A stretch of DNA of 64,000 bases from contig NZ_SJXD01000011.1 of the NCBI RefSeq assembly GCF_004336745.1, positions 248,001 to 312,000 on the forward strand. The letters run 5' to 3'. Positions 46,678 to 55,558 of the stretch are shown one piece after another (position 1 is the stretch's first letter; every line of letters begins with the position of its first letter). The DNA is from Roseococcus sp. SYP-B2431. Its GTDB lineage: Bacteria > Pseudomonadota > Alphaproteobacteria > Acetobacterales > Acetobacteraceae. Below the pieces are notes generated by a model. It saw nothing but the letters and a program-made list of their open reading frames with translations. It searched no databases and was not told where the DNA came from. A program made the translations under genes and the position numbers.

Positions 46678-47952
46678 TCATCCGGTCGCGCGATTCAGAC
46701 CTCCGGCGCCTGCGCGCCTTCGATCATCCCGCTTCAGCGCCTCGATCAGCTGTCGCAGGCTCGCGAGATTATGCACGGGGCGGAACTCGTGCACATGCGG
46801 CAGCATCGCGCGGATGCCCTGGGATTTGGGTTGGAACCCCGCATAGCGCAACAGGGGGTTCAGCCAGATGAGCCGGCGGCAGGAGCGCTTCAGCCGGTCG
46901 GTCGCCTCGGCGAGGCCGCGCCCGCCCTCGCGGTCGAGCCCGTCGGTGATGAGCAGCACCACCGCGCCCTGGCCCAGCACGCGGCGTCCCCAATCCTGGT
47001 TGAAGCGCTCCAGCGCCTCGCCGATGCGCGTGCCGCCGGACCAGTCCGGCACCATGTGCGCGACCATCTCGAAGGCGATCTCGGGGTCGCGGTGCTTGAG
47101 CTGGCGCGTGATGTTGGAGAGCCGCGTGCCGAAGAGGAAGCTGTGCACGCGCTCGCGGTCGTTGGTGACGGCGTGGAGGAAGTGCAGCAGCACCTGGGCG
47201 TAGCGCGCCATGCTGCCGGAGATGTCGCAGATGGCGACCAGCGGCGGCGGCCGCACCACGCGCCGCCGGCGCAGGATCCTGACGAGCTCGCCGCCGCTGC
47301 GGGAGCCGGCGCGGATCGTCGCCTTGAGATCGACGCGCGGGCCCAGCGGATCGGTGCGGAAGCGCCGCGTCGGCCGGGCGTCGAGCGGCAGGACGAGGCG
47401 GCGGATCTCCTGCCTGGCCAGCGCGATCTCGGTGGCCCCCATCGCCTCGAAATCCATCTGCTGGAGGCGCTCGCGCTCGGAGACGGTCATCGCCGCGTCG
47501 AGCTGGGGTGGTTGCTCCTGCGGCGGGGGCGGCGGGCGGGGGCGGTCCGCGGCCATGGCCTCGGCCAGGCGGCGATCGCCGGCCTTCGGCTTTTGCGGCG
47601 CCTTCTGCTCCTCCAGCATGGCGAAGGCGGCCTCGGTCGCGCCCTTTTCGGGATCGCGCCAGAAGAGGGCGAAGGCCGCATCGAAGAGCCCGGCCTGCTC
47701 GTGCCGGCGCAACAGCGTGGCGGCGAGGGCGGCGCGGACCGTGGCGCGCGTCTCGACGCCGACGAGGGTCAGCGCTTCGGCCGCGGCCAGCGCGTCGCCC
47801 GGCCCGACCTGGAGGCCGACCCGCCGCAGCAGGCGGAGGAAGGCGAGCAGGTTGGGGGCGAGGGCCTCGGCGGAGGGCTGGTCGCGCGGCAGGAGCGGAC
47901 TGCCGAAGGCGCGCTGCGCGGCCTCGCTCAGCGCCTCCCGGGGAGGGATCAC
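46678..47952 (-). CDS. coxE: CoxE-like VWA-domain protein
   Basis: A 424-residue protein. The N-terminal half is helical with a low-complexity PPPPPQEQPP linker. The C-terminal VWA domain has the MIDAS motif CDISGSMARY and the later DWSGGTRIGEAL and LLITDGLDREGG. Such CoxE proteins work with a MoxR ATPase (CoxD) in assembling the Mo-Cu or Mo-S active site. The GTG start overlaps the CoxD-like stop as GTGA. Confidence 0.9.
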   Translation of the reverse strand: MIPPREALSEAAQRAFGSPLLPRDQPSAEALAPNLLAFLRLLRRVGLQVGPGDALAAAEALTLVGVETRATVRAALAATLLRRHEQAGLFDAAFALFWRDPEKGATEAAFAMLEEQKAPQKPKAGDRRLAEAMAADRPRPPPPPQEQPPQLDAAMTVSERERLQQMDFEAMGATEIALARQEIRRLVLPLDARPTRRFRTDPLGPRVDLKATIRAGSRSGGELVRILRRRRVVRPPPLVAICDISGSMARYAQVLLHFLHAVTNDRERVHSFLFGTRLSNITRQLKHRDPEIAFEMVAHMVPDWSGGTRIGEALERFNQDWGRRVLGQGAVVLLITDGLDREGGRGLAEATDRLKRSCRRLIWLNPLLRYAGFQPKSQGIRAMLPHVHEFRPVHNLASLRQLIEALKRDDRRRAGAGGLNRATG

Positions 47953-48836
47953 GCGGCGTCCCGGGCCTCGGCCACCAGCCGCGCGGCCTCCTCGCCCTTC
48001 AGCTTGGCGATGTCGTCCTGGTATTTCAGCAGCACGCCGAGCGTCGCATCCACGGCGCCGGTCTCCAGCTCGCGCGCGTCCAGGGCGGCGAGCGCATTGG
48101 CCCAGTCGATGGTCTCGGCGACGCCAGGCAGCTTGAAGTAGTCCCCGGTGCGCAGCCGCTGCACGAAGGCCACGACCTGCGCCGAGAGTTTCTCCCCGAC
48201 ACCGGGCGCGCGCAGGGCCAAAATGGCCTTCTCGCGGGCCGCATCCGGGTAGTCCACCCAATGATAGAGACAGCGCCGGCGGATCGCGTCATGCACCTCG
48301 CGGGTGCGGTTGGAGGTGATGATCACCACCGGCGGCGTGGCCGCCTTCAGCGTGCCGAGCTCGGGCACGGTGATCTGGAAATCCGCCAGGACCTCGAGGA
48401 GGAAGGCCTCGAAAGGCTCGTCCGCCCGGTCCAACTCGTCGATGAGCAGCACCGCCGGCTCCCCCTCCAGGGCCTGGAGCAGGGGGCGCGCCTCCAGGTA
48501 GCGCCGGTCGTAGATGGAGCTTTCGATGCCGGCGACCTCGCCGGAGGCCTCGGCCAGCCGGATCGCCATCAGCTGCCGCGCATGGTTCCACTCGTAGGCG
48601 GCGGCCGAGAGGTCCATTCCGTCATAGCACTGCAGCCGCACGAGATGCCGGGGCAGCTGCGCGGCGAGCACCTTCGCGATCTCCGTCTTGCCGGTGCCCG
48701 GCTCGCCCTCGAGGAAAAGCGGCCGGCCCATGCGCAGCGCGAGATGGACCGTGGTCGCGAGCGCCGTGTCCGCCACATAGCCGCCGGCGGCCAGCATCGC
48801 GGCCGTGGCCGCGACATCTGGCGGCATGCCGCTCAC
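47949..48836 (-). CDS. coxD: MoxR-family AAA+ ATPase, CoxD-like
   Basis: A 295-residue ATPase. Walker A is GEPGTGKTEIAK, Walker B is VLLIDELDRAD, sensor 1 is in IITSNRTREVHDA, and the arginine-finger region RRRCLYHWVDYP follows. CoxD is the partner of CoxE in maturation of CO dehydrogenase and related molybdenum hydroxylases. GTG at 48836 overlaps the CoxG stop. Confidence 0.91.
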   Translation of the reverse strand: MSGMPPDVAATAAMLAAGGYVADTALATTVHLALRMGRPLFLEGEPGTGKTEIAKVLAAQLPRHLVRLQCYDGMDLSAAAYEWNHARQLMAIRLAEASGEVAGIESSIYDRRYLEARPLLQALEGEPAVLLIDELDRADEPFEAFLLEVLADFQITVPELGTLKAATPPVVIITSNRTREVHDAIRRRCLYHWVDYPDAAREKAILALRAPGVGEKLSAQVVAFVQRLRTGDYFKLPGVAETIDWANALAALDARELETGAVDATLGVLLKYQDDIAKLKGEEAARLVAEARDAA

Positions 48837-49444
48837 GTGGACAGGAACAGCAGGTAGAGCACGACGGCCATGGCACCGAAGGCCAGCCAGGCGATGATGG
48901 GGAAGCCGGCATACTGGGTCGGCACGAGCGAGAAGACCGAGAAGGCCATCGGCGCCGGCACCGGCGGCGCGGCGGGATCGGCCGGGTCGACGCCCATCTT
49001 CTCCGCCACCAGCGCATGGGCGAAGCGGTCGAAGAACTGGTCGGCCATCTGCTTGGCGGTGCTGTCGATCAGTCGGGCGCCGAGCTGGGCCATCTTCCCG
49101 CCGACCTGCGCCCTCACCTCGTATTTCAGCAGCGTCTCGGTCGGGCTCATCTCGGTCAGCGCCACGTCGGCGCCGCCCTTGGCGAAGCCCATGGCGCCGC
49201 CATTGCCCTCGCCGGAGATGGTGTAGCTCGCGGGCGGGTTCAGGTTCTCGAGCTTGACCTTGGCCGAGAACTTGGCCGCCATCGGGCCGATCTTGATGGC
49301 CACGCGGGCCGTCAGATCCGTGTCGGAGACCTTCTCGATCGCCTCGCAGCCGGGGATCGCGGCCTTGAGGGCCTCGGGATCGTTGAGCGCTTGCCAGACC
49401 TGCTCGCGCGGGGCGGCGATGAGCCGCTCGCCAGACATTTCCAT
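48833..49444 (-). CDS. coxG: CoxG family protein (SRPBCC fold) with C-terminal anchor
   Basis: A 203-residue protein. The SRPBCC domain of the CoxG family covers residues 1 to about 145 (IAAPREQVWQALNDPEALKAAIPGCE split at the turn; AQVGGKMAQLGARLID). A linker leads to a C-terminal membrane segment (about 178-201). CoxG tethers CO dehydrogenase to the membrane in Afipia. ATG at 49444 has GGAG seven bases upstream. First gene of the maturation operon. Confidence 0.9.
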   Translation of the reverse strand: MEMSGERLIAAPREQVWQALNDPEALKAAIPGCEAIEKVSDTDLTARVAIKIGPMAAKFSAKVKLENLNPPASYTISGEGNGGAMGFAKGGADVALTEMSPTETLLKYEVRAQVGGKMAQLGARLIDSTAKQMADQFFDRFAHALVAEKMGVDPADPAAPPVPAPMAFSVFSLVPTQYAGFPIIAWLAFGAMAVVLYLLFLST

Positions 49445-49660
49445 GGGAATACTCCGCCAGTTGCATCGTTATTAGGCGTCGGACCCCCCGGCTGCAAACC
49501 CCCCGCCCGCAAACCGCGCGGGCGTGGTTGACGGGGGAACTGAATTCCGGAAAAGCCGGGGGATGGCGGGGACGTTTCCTTCGCGCGGAACCCTGGCCGT
49601 CCTCTCGGCGGGCGTGCGCTCCATGGGCGCCAGGGGCCGCTCGGCAAGGCGCCCGAATTG

Positions 49661-49783
49661 ATGGTCAAGACCATCGTCGTCGAGCGCGGATTCCGGAGGC
49701 CCGGCTTCTTCGGATGCGGCGGCTGGGCCATGATGATCCCGATCCCGCCCATCGGGCCCCGCGCCTTCCCCTTCTTCCGCTGA
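49661..49783 (+). CDS. Possible 40-residue small protein upstream of the PrpB-like gene
   Basis: In the 351-bp gap 49445-49795, a frame from ATG 49661 to TGA 49783 encodes a glycine/proline/phenylalanine-rich peptide (MVKTIVVERGF, GFFGCGGWAMMIPIPPIG). It ends 12 bp before the next ATG, so it could be a leader peptide. There is no clear Shine-Dalgarno and no known family; it may be chance. I see nothing else in the gap. Confidence 0.3.
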   Translation: MVKTIVVERGFRRPGFFGCGGWAMMIPIPPIGPRAFPFFR

Positions 49784-49795
49784 CAGGAGTCCCCC

Positions 49796-50719
49796 ATGCC
49801 CTACGTGATCGGCGCCGACCTTTCCAACGAGCCCGCCGGCGAGCGCTTCCGCGCCCTGCTGGAACGCCCCGAGATCCTGCGCATGCCGGGCGCGCATCTC
49901 GGCCTGGCCGGCCTCGTCGCCAAGAAGCACGGCTTCGAGGCGCTCTACCTCTCCGGCGCCGCCATGTCCGCCACCATGGGCCTGCCCGATCTCGGCATGA
50001 TCACCGTCGAGGATGTCTGCTTCTTCGTCCGCCAGGTCTCCCGCTCGACCAACCTGCCGCTGCTGGTCGACGGCGACACGGGCTATGGCGAGGCGCTCAA
50101 CGTCATGCACATGGTCCGCTCCTTCGAGGATGCCGGCGGCGCCGCGGTGCAGCTGGAGGACCAGGTGCTGCCCAAGAAGTGCGGCCATCTGAACGACAAG
50201 AAGCTCGCGAGCCTGGACGAGATGTATGCCAAGGTCGCGGCCGCCCGAAAGGCGCGGCGCCACCTCTACATCATCGCCCGCACCGATGCGGTGGCGAGCG
50301 AGGGGATGGACGGCGCCGTGGCCCGCGCCAAGGCCTATCTGGAGGCCGGCGCGGACGCGATCTTCCCCGAGGCGCTGACCACGCCCGAGATGTTCCGCGA
50401 GTTCGCCTCGCGCATGCCGGGCGTGAAGCTGCTGGCCAATATGACGGAGTTCGGCCGCACCCCCTTCCTCACGGCGGAGGAGTTCCAGGCGCTCGGCTAT
50501 GCGATGGTGATCTGGCCGGTGTCGCATCTGCGCGTCGCGGCCAAGGCCTGGGAGGAGCTCTACGGGCAGATCGCCAGGGATGGCGGCGCGCAGAACGCCG
50601 TGGACCGCATGCAGACCCGCGCCGAGCTCTACGAGACCATCGGCTACCACAACTACGAGGAGCTGGACGCCAGCCTCGTGCGGACGGTGATCCCGACGGC
50701 GATGCCCCAGCGGGCCTGA
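49796..50719 (+). CDS. Isocitrate lyase/PEP mutase family protein, methylisocitrate-lyase-like
   Basis: A 307-residue (beta/alpha)8 enzyme. Metal and substrate motifs VDGDTGYGEALNV, AVQLEDQVLPKKCGH (the KKCGH active-site loop) and LYIIARTDA are those of the ICL/PEPM superfamily. PrpB (2-methylisocitrate lyase) or a close relative such as oxaloacetate decarboxylase is likely; no prpC or prpD is nearby. Strong AGGAG before the ATG. Confidence 0.9.
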   Translation: MPYVIGADLSNEPAGERFRALLERPEILRMPGAHLGLAGLVAKKHGFEALYLSGAAMSATMGLPDLGMITVEDVCFFVRQVSRSTNLPLLVDGDTGYGEALNVMHMVRSFEDAGGAAVQLEDQVLPKKCGHLNDKKLASLDEMYAKVAAARKARRHLYIIARTDAVASEGMDGAVARAKAYLEAGADAIFPEALTTPEMFREFASRMPGVKLLANMTEFGRTPFLTAEEFQALGYAMVIWPVSHLRVAAKAWEELYGQIARDGGAQNAVDRMQTRAELYETIGYHNYEELDASLVRTVIPTAMPQRA

Positions 50720-51115
50720 TCAGCGCGCCCCGGCCGGCTCCAACGGGGCCGGCGGGTCCTCGTCGCAGGCGTCCGCCAGCTCGGCCTTCACCTCGGCGAG
50801 CGTCTCCTCGCTCTGGTTCTCCAGGGCAATGAGGCGGTTGTGCGCCCCCTCGGTTGCGCGGATCAGCTCGTCCAGCTTGAGCTGGATCGCCTGGGTGTCG
50901 CGGTTCTGGGCGTTCTGGATGAGAAAGACCATCAGGAAGGTGATCACGGTGGTCCCGGTGTTGATCACCAGCTGCCAGGTGTCGCTGTAGTCGAAGAAGG
51001 GCCCGCTCGCGGCCCAGGCGACGACGACCGCCAGGGCCATCACGAAGGCCCAGGGGCGGCCCGTCTCCTGCGAGGAGCGCTGGGCTATTCTTGCGAAGAT
51101 GTGTCCGACGGCCAT
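50720..51115 (-). CDS. Low-affinity iron permease family protein
   Basis: A 131-residue membrane protein. Two hydrophobic segments (about 24-42 and 49-68) and the motif INTGTTVITFLMVFLIQN match the low-affinity iron permease (Fet4-like) family, followed by NAQNRDTQAIQLKLDELI and a cytoplasmic acidic tail. Its stop touches that of the PrpB-like gene, so the two genes are convergent; it is divergent from the deacetylase-like gene. Confidence 0.9.
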   Translation of the reverse strand: MAVGHIFARIAQRSSQETGRPWAFVMALAVVVAWAASGPFFDYSDTWQLVINTGTTVITFLMVFLIQNAQNRDTQAIQLKLDELIRATEGAHNRLIALENQSEETLAEVKAELADACDEDPPAPLEPAGAR

Positions 51116-51151
51116 ATCGCTGCAAGTCGAGCGTCCGGCATTGGTTGCCGG

Positions 51152-52297
51152 ATGTTAGAATCTTCATGGGAAGCTTTCTTGCCCGGACCCCTGCTGATCG
51201 GTTCCGAGATCTACCGGGGCTCCACCTATGGGCCGAAGCACCCGCTCGCGATCCCGCGCGTCTCGACCACGCTGGACCTGATCCGGGCCCTGGGCTGGCT
51301 CGACCCCGCGCGCTACCTGGACAGCCCGATGGCGAGCCCGGACGAGCTCTGCCGCTTTCACGACCCCGCCTATATCGCCGCCCTGCGCCGGGCCGAGGAG
51401 ACGCAATCCGTGGCGCCGGAGGACCGCGAGCGCTATCGCATCGGCGCCGACGGCAACCCCGTCTATCGCGAGGTGTTCCGCCGGCCCGCCACGAGCGCCG
51501 GCGGGGTGATGATGGCGGCCCGGATGACCGCGCGCGACGGGGGGATCGCCCATGTCCCGGGAGGGGGCACGCATCACGGGCAGCGGGCGCGGGCCAGCGG
51601 CTTCTGCTACGTGAACGACGCCGTGCTCGGGCTGCTGGCCTGGCTGGATGCGGGCCTCGCGCCGATTCTCTACCTCGACATCGACGCGCATCACGGCGAC
51701 GGGGTGGAGATCGCCTTCGCCGGCGAGCCGCGCGTCACCACGCTGTCCATCCACGAGGCGGGGCGCTGGCCCTTCTCCGGGAGCGGGCACGCCGGTCCGC
51801 AGGCGCTGAATCTCCCGGTGCCGCCGGGCTTCAACGACGCGGAGATGCGCGCGCTGCTGCACGGCGCGGTCCTGCCGCTCATCGACCGGCTGCGGCCCGA
51901 GGCCATCATGCTCCAATGCGGCGCCGATGCGCTGGAGGAGGATCCGCTGGCGCGGCTCTCCCTGTCCAACAACGCGCATGCGGAGTTCGTCGGCGCCGTC
52001 TGCCGGGCCGCGCCGCGCTTCCTGCTGCTGGGGGGAGGGGGCTACAACCCCTGGACGGTCGCGCGTTGCTGGGCCCGGAACTGGGCCGTGCTGAACCGCC
52101 TGCCCATCCCCGAACGCCTGCCGCCCGAGGCCGAGGAGGTGTTGCGGCGGCTCACCTTCAACCGCGCTGCCGGCCGCAACCCACCCGGGCACTGGTTCAC
52201 CACCCTGGCCGACCCGCCGCGCGAGGGGCCGGTCCGCGAAGCTGTCGCCGATCTCATCCAGGGCACCCTGCCCGAAGCCCTCGGAGCTGTGGCATGA
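51152..52297 (+). CDS. Histone-deacetylase-family (AcuC-like) zinc hydrolase
   Basis: A 381-residue deacetylase fold. The catalytic and zinc motifs are visible: HVPGGGTHHGQ (His-His dyad), YLDIDAHHGDGVE (zinc Asp and His), and a distal zinc Asp in LQCGADALEEDPL. In bacteria such enzymes act on acetylated proteins, acetoin-linked acetyl-CoA synthetase or acylpolyamines. The 3' end overlaps the DUF192 gene start. Confidence 0.9.
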   Translation: MLESSWEAFLPGPLLIGSEIYRGSTYGPKHPLAIPRVSTTLDLIRALGWLDPARYLDSPMASPDELCRFHDPAYIAALRRAEETQSVAPEDRERYRIGADGNPVYREVFRRPATSAGGVMMAARMTARDGGIAHVPGGGTHHGQRARASGFCYVNDAVLGLLAWLDAGLAPILYLDIDAHHGDGVEIAFAGEPRVTTLSIHEAGRWPFSGSGHAGPQALNLPVPPGFNDAEMRALLHGAVLPLIDRLRPEAIMLQCGADALEEDPLARLSLSNNAHAEFVGAVCRAAPRFLLLGGGGYNPWTVARCWARNWAVLNRLPIPERLPPEAEEVLRRLTFNRAAGRNPPGHWFTTLADPPREGPVREAVADLIQGTLPEALGAVA

Positions 52298-52779
52298 TCG
52301 CGGGCATGAAGCGACGCCTCCTCCTCCTCGGCTCCCTCCTGGCCCCCGCGGCGGCGCGAGCGCAGCCTGGCGTGAACCAGCCGCAGCCCAGGCTCCGCAC
52401 GGAGGACCTGGTCATCGTCGGCCGCGACGGCGCCCGCCACGTCTTCCGGACCGAGATGGCGCTCGGGCCGAACGAACAGACGGTCGGCATGATGTTCCGC
52501 ACCGGCATGGCGCCGGACGACGGCATGCTCTTCGACTGGGGCGCGCCGCGCGAGAGCAGCATGTGGATGCGCAACACGCTCATCCCGCTCGACATGATCT
52601 TCATTGCCGCCGATGGGCGGATCCACCGCATCCACGAGCGCGCCGTGCCGCAGAGCCTCGCCACCATCGACAGCCGTGGGCCGGTGCGGGCCACGCTGGA
52701 GCTGCAGGGCGGGACAGCGGAGCGGCTGAACCTGCGCGTCGGGGATCGGGTGATCCACCCGATCTTCGGGACGAACTGA
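52294..52779 (+). CDS. DUF192 family exported protein
   Basis: A protein of 161 residues from ATG 52294 (ATGA overlap with the deacetylase stop) or 157 from ATG 52306. The second start gives a clean Sec signal peptide, MKRRLLLLGSLLAPAAARA. The mature part is DUF192: TVGMMFRTGMAPDDGMLFDW, SMWMRNTLIPLDMIFI and the closing RVGDRV. Function of the family is unknown. Confidence 0.9.
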   Translation: MIAGMKRRLLLLGSLLAPAAARAQPGVNQPQPRLRTEDLVIVGRDGARHVFRTEMALGPNEQTVGMMFRTGMAPDDGMLFDWGAPRESSMWMRNTLIPLDMIFIAADGRIHRIHERAVPQSLATIDSRGPVRATLELQGGTAERLNLRVGDRVIHPIFGTN

Positions 52780-52780
52780 C

Positions 52781-53728
52781 CTACTTGTTCAGGTCGATGC
52801 GTCTGCCGATCTCGATCCACTTGTTGACGATCTCGGCCGTCTGGCGCTCGTGCTCCTCGGGCGTGCTGGCGATGGTGCGGTAGCCCATCTCCACCAGGCG
52901 CCGCGCCATCGCGGGCTCGGCCATGACCTCGGCGAAGGCGTCGCGCAGGCGGCGGCGGATCGCGAGCGGCGTGCCGGCCGCCATGTGCAGCCCCCAGACG
53001 CTCGCCACGTCCACGCCCGGCAGGCCCGCCGCGGCGAAGGTGGGGATGGCGTCCATGCCGCCTTCGGCCGTCTTCGCGAGGCCCCGGATCGTGCCTGCGT
53101 TGATGAGCTGCGTGCCCGAGGCGAAGCCGCCGAAGTTCATCTGCACCTCGCCACCGAGCAGCGCGGTCATGGCGGGGCCGGAGGAGCGGTAGGGCACGTG
53201 CACGATCTCGATGCCGGCCTGGAGCGCGAAGAGCACGCCGGCAAAGTGGGTGGAGGCGCCGATGCCGCCGGTGGCGAAGGCGAGCTTGCCCGGCTCGGCC
53301 TTCGCCAGGTCGATCAGCTCGCGCAGGCTCTGGGCGGTGAAGTCGGACTTGGTCATGAGCACGACCGGCGCGTCGGCCAGCATGGTGACGCAGGAGAAGT
53401 CGCGCAGCGTGTCGTAGGGCAGCCGCGGCTGGATCGAAGGGTTGAAGTAGAAGGAGTTGTCGGCGACGTAGATGGTGTAGCCGTCGGGCTGCGAGCGGGA
53501 GACGAGCTCGGCGCCGACGATGGCGGTGGCATCCGGCCGGTTCTCGACGACGATGGTCTGGCCGAGCTTCGCGCTGACGCCGGGCGCCAGCAGGCGCGCG
53601 GTGATGTCGGACCCGCCGCCCGGCGCGCGCGGCACGATGATGCGGATGACGCGCGAGGGCCAGTCACCTTGCGCGAGGGCGGGGGTGGCGAGTGCGGTGC
53701 CCAGGATGGCGCGGCGTGTGATCTTCAT
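52781..53728 (-). CDS. Bug family (TctC-like) periplasmic solute-binding protein
   Basis: A 315-residue receptor of the tripartite tricarboxylate transporter type. It has a short signal peptide (ILGTALATPALAQ), then IRIIVPRAPGGGSDITAR, VVENRPDA, and the mid-protein FATGGIGASTHFAG typical of Bug proteins. No TctA or TctB membrane genes are present. It lies after the racemase gene and the repeat element at 53749-53805. Confidence 0.9.
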   Translation of the reverse strand: MKITRRAILGTALATPALAQGDWPSRVIRIIVPRAPGGGSDITARLLAPGVSAKLGQTIVVENRPDATAIVGAELVSRSQPDGYTIYVADNSFYFNPSIQPRLPYDTLRDFSCVTMLADAPVVLMTKSDFTAQSLRELIDLAKAEPGKLAFATGGIGASTHFAGVLFALQAGIEIVHVPYRSSGPAMTALLGGEVQMNFGGFASGTQLINAGTIRGLAKTAEGGMDAIPTFAAAGLPGVDVASVWGLHMAAGTPLAIRRRLRDAFAEVMAEPAMARRLVEMGYRTIASTPEEHERQTAEIVNKWIEIGRRIDLNK

Positions 53729-53748
53729 GGTCGTTCCCTGTGATCGAA

Positions 53749-53805
53749 GGTACAGGAAACCGAGTTTCCTGCTGGGGGAGTTTGACGGGGCGAAGCCCTC
53801 TCAAT
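53749..53805 (-). repeat. Second copy of the dispersed intergenic repeat
   Basis: The stem CAGGAAAC/GTTTCCTG (around 53752-53770) is followed by a GGGGGAGT-TGA-GGGGC-AAGCCCTCTCA block. The order, orientation and place, between two minus-strand genes, are the same as in the copy between nrdA and nrdB. Confidence 0.6.
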
Positions 53806-54661
53806 CTGTTGCGACGCGCTTTCTACGCCGGATCTTGACCGGATTGTCGCTCGGAAACGCCAGCGCGCTGGCCGTGACCTTCAGTTCCGCCATGTTCCGC
53901 GCGGCCTGGATGGCGCAGCGATAGCCCTCCAGCACCGGGATGTTCCAGCCCATCTCCGCGAGCCGGTCGCGCAGCGGCTCGCAGAGCCAATAGGCGCCGG
54001 AGCAGCCGATGATGAGGACTTCCGCGCCGTCCTCCTCGATGGCCTCGACGGCATGGGCGACGGCTTCCTCGAGCATGCCGGAGACCTCGCCCCGCGCCCA
54101 CCGCTCCCTCTCGCCGGAGAGGGGGTGCGGATGGGTGAAGGACGGGCGGGGCAGGGGATGGTCGATGTTGCGGATGGAGGCGCAGCGCCCGGCCATGCCG
54201 TAGCTCCGGACGAGGGCGGCCATCTGCATGTTGTGCGCCTCGGAGATGTCGATGATCGAGAACCTCGACCCGAGCGAGAGGGCCGCGACCATCTGCGCAT
54301 GGGCGCAGGCGGTGACGGGGATGCCGTGCCGGACGCCGATCTCGCGGGCCTCGTCGAAGCCGGGATCGCCGCCGCCGAGCAGGACGATGGCGTCGTAGTT
54401 TCCGCTCTCGCAGGCCTCGCGGACGATCCTCAGCCGGTTGAAGCCGACGCTCATGAACTCCTCGCGCGTCTCGACGGGCCAGTTGCCGTGACTGGAGGGC
54501 GCGCCGGGATGCAGGTCCCACTCCACGGTGTCGAGCAGGTGGGCAAGCCTGTCGTAGTTCATCAGCACCTGCTCCTTGGCGCCCGAGGGCGGACGCACGT
54601 GGTAGGCGGCGCCCTCGGCGAGGCTGAAGGCGTGGATGAGCAGGAGGCGGGGCTTGGACAT
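53801..54661 (-). CDS. Asp/Glu/hydantoin racemase family protein with in-frame repeat insertion
   Basis: A 286-residue racemase-fold protein. Cys of the catalytic pair are in VTACAHAQM (about residue 119) and IIGCSGAYWL (about residue 220). Residues about 169-192 (RPSFTHPHPLSGERERWARG) look foreign: they are encoded by a palindromic repeat centred on 54106-54123. The protein could be an amino-acid or hydantoin racemase or a maleate isomerase relative. It lies between the Bug receptor and an SDR gene. Confidence 0.85.
   Translation of the reverse strand: MSKPRLLLIHAFSLAEGAAYHVRPPSGAKEQVLMNYDRLAHLLDTVEWDLHPGAPSSHGNWPVETREEFMSVGFNRLRIVREACESGNYDAIVLLGGGDPGFDEAREIGVRHGIPVTACAHAQMVAALSLGSRFSIIDISEAHNMQMAALVRSYGMAGRCASIRNIDHPLPRPSFTHPHPLSGERERWARGEVSGMLEEAVAHAVEAIEEDGAEVLIIGCSGAYWLCEPLRDRLAEMGWNIPVLEGYRCAIQAARNMAELKVTASALAFPSDNPVKIRRRKRVATD
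54106..54123. repeat. Palindromic element inside the racemase gene
   Basis: CCCTCTC/GAGAGGG around GCCG, followed by GGTGCGGATGGGTGAAGG, is the form of a common proteobacterial intergenic repeat. Here it sits within a gene, keeps the frame and adds about 24 residues. Confidence 0.65.
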
Positions 54662-54673
54662 GGACGGTTCCGT

Positions 54674-55474
54674 TCAGACGGTGCGGGTCATGAAGCCGCC
54701 ATCGACCAGCAGCTCGGTTCCCGTGACATAGCGGGCATCGTCGGAGGCCAGGTAGAGCGCGGCATGCGCCACGTCCCAGGCGGTGCCGCGATGGCCCAGG
54801 GGCACGCGCTGGCGGGCCTCCTCCTGCAGGGCCGCGAGGTCGCCGCGATGGCCGGACTTCACCACGCGCTCCTGCAGCAGCGGCGTGTCGATCATGCCGG
54901 GGATGATGGTATTGGCGCGGATGCCCCCGCGGCCGTACTGCGCCGCGATCTGCCGCGTGAACTGCACGAGCGCCGCCTTGCCGGCGGAATAGCCGACATG
55001 GTCGTGCCCCAGGTGCCGCAGCCCGCCGATGGAGCCCACGGTGGTGATGACGCCCTTGCCGCGGCGGAGCATGGCGGGCAGCACCGCCTTGCAGCCGATG
55101 AAGGCGGAAGTGACGTTGATGTCGAGCTGCGCGCGGAACTGCTCCACGCTCATCTCCAGCGGCCCACCGCGCAGGCCCTGGCCGACATTGCAGTGGAGGA
55201 TGTCGATGCCGCCGTAGCTCCGCTCGCAGCGTGCCGCGAGCGCTTCCGTCGCGGCGAGGTCCAGCACGTCGAGCGCCGCGACGAGGCAGGCGCCGCCCTC
55301 CTCGCGGATGAGGCGGGCGGTGTTCTCGGCGGCGGCGAGGTCGCGGTCGACGAGGATGACGGTCGCGCCCTCGCGCGCGAAGAGCACGGCGGTCGCCCGG
55401 CCATTGCCCCAGCCGGGACCGACCGAGCCGGCTCCGGTGACGATGGCGACGCGTCCTTCGAGGCGGGCGGGCAT
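54674..55474 (-). CDS. SDR-family oxidoreductase (paralogue 1)
   Basis: A 266-residue SDR. The cofactor loop reads TGAGSVGPGWGNGRA, longer than the classical TGxxxGxG. The catalytic region is VGSIGG then GYSAGKAAL (Tyr, Lys), and it ends VTGTELLVDGGFMTR. It shares the unusual loop and end motif with the SDR at 56804-57604, so the two are paralogues. Likely a catabolic dehydrogenase; substrate unknown. Confidence 0.9.
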   Translation of the reverse strand: MPARLEGRVAIVTGAGSVGPGWGNGRATAVLFAREGATVILVDRDLAAAENTARLIREEGGACLVAALDVLDLAATEALAARCERSYGGIDILHCNVGQGLRGGPLEMSVEQFRAQLDINVTSAFIGCKAVLPAMLRRGKGVITTVGSIGGLRHLGHDHVGYSAGKAALVQFTRQIAAQYGRGGIRANTIIPGMIDTPLLQERVVKSGHRGDLAALQEEARQRVPLGHRGTAWDVAHAALYLASDDARYVTGTELLVDGGFMTRTV

Positions 55475-55558
55475 GGGGATCCTTGGGCTGCGGGAGTGGT
55501 CGCAGCTTGGGATGGATCGCGTTCCTTGAACAGGCCTATCCTTATATGGACAGGAAGA

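Noticed and set aside
49661-49783. Riboswitch in the gap before the PrpB-like gene
   Set aside because: I found no recognisable aptamer pattern; only a doubtful small reading frame is listed.
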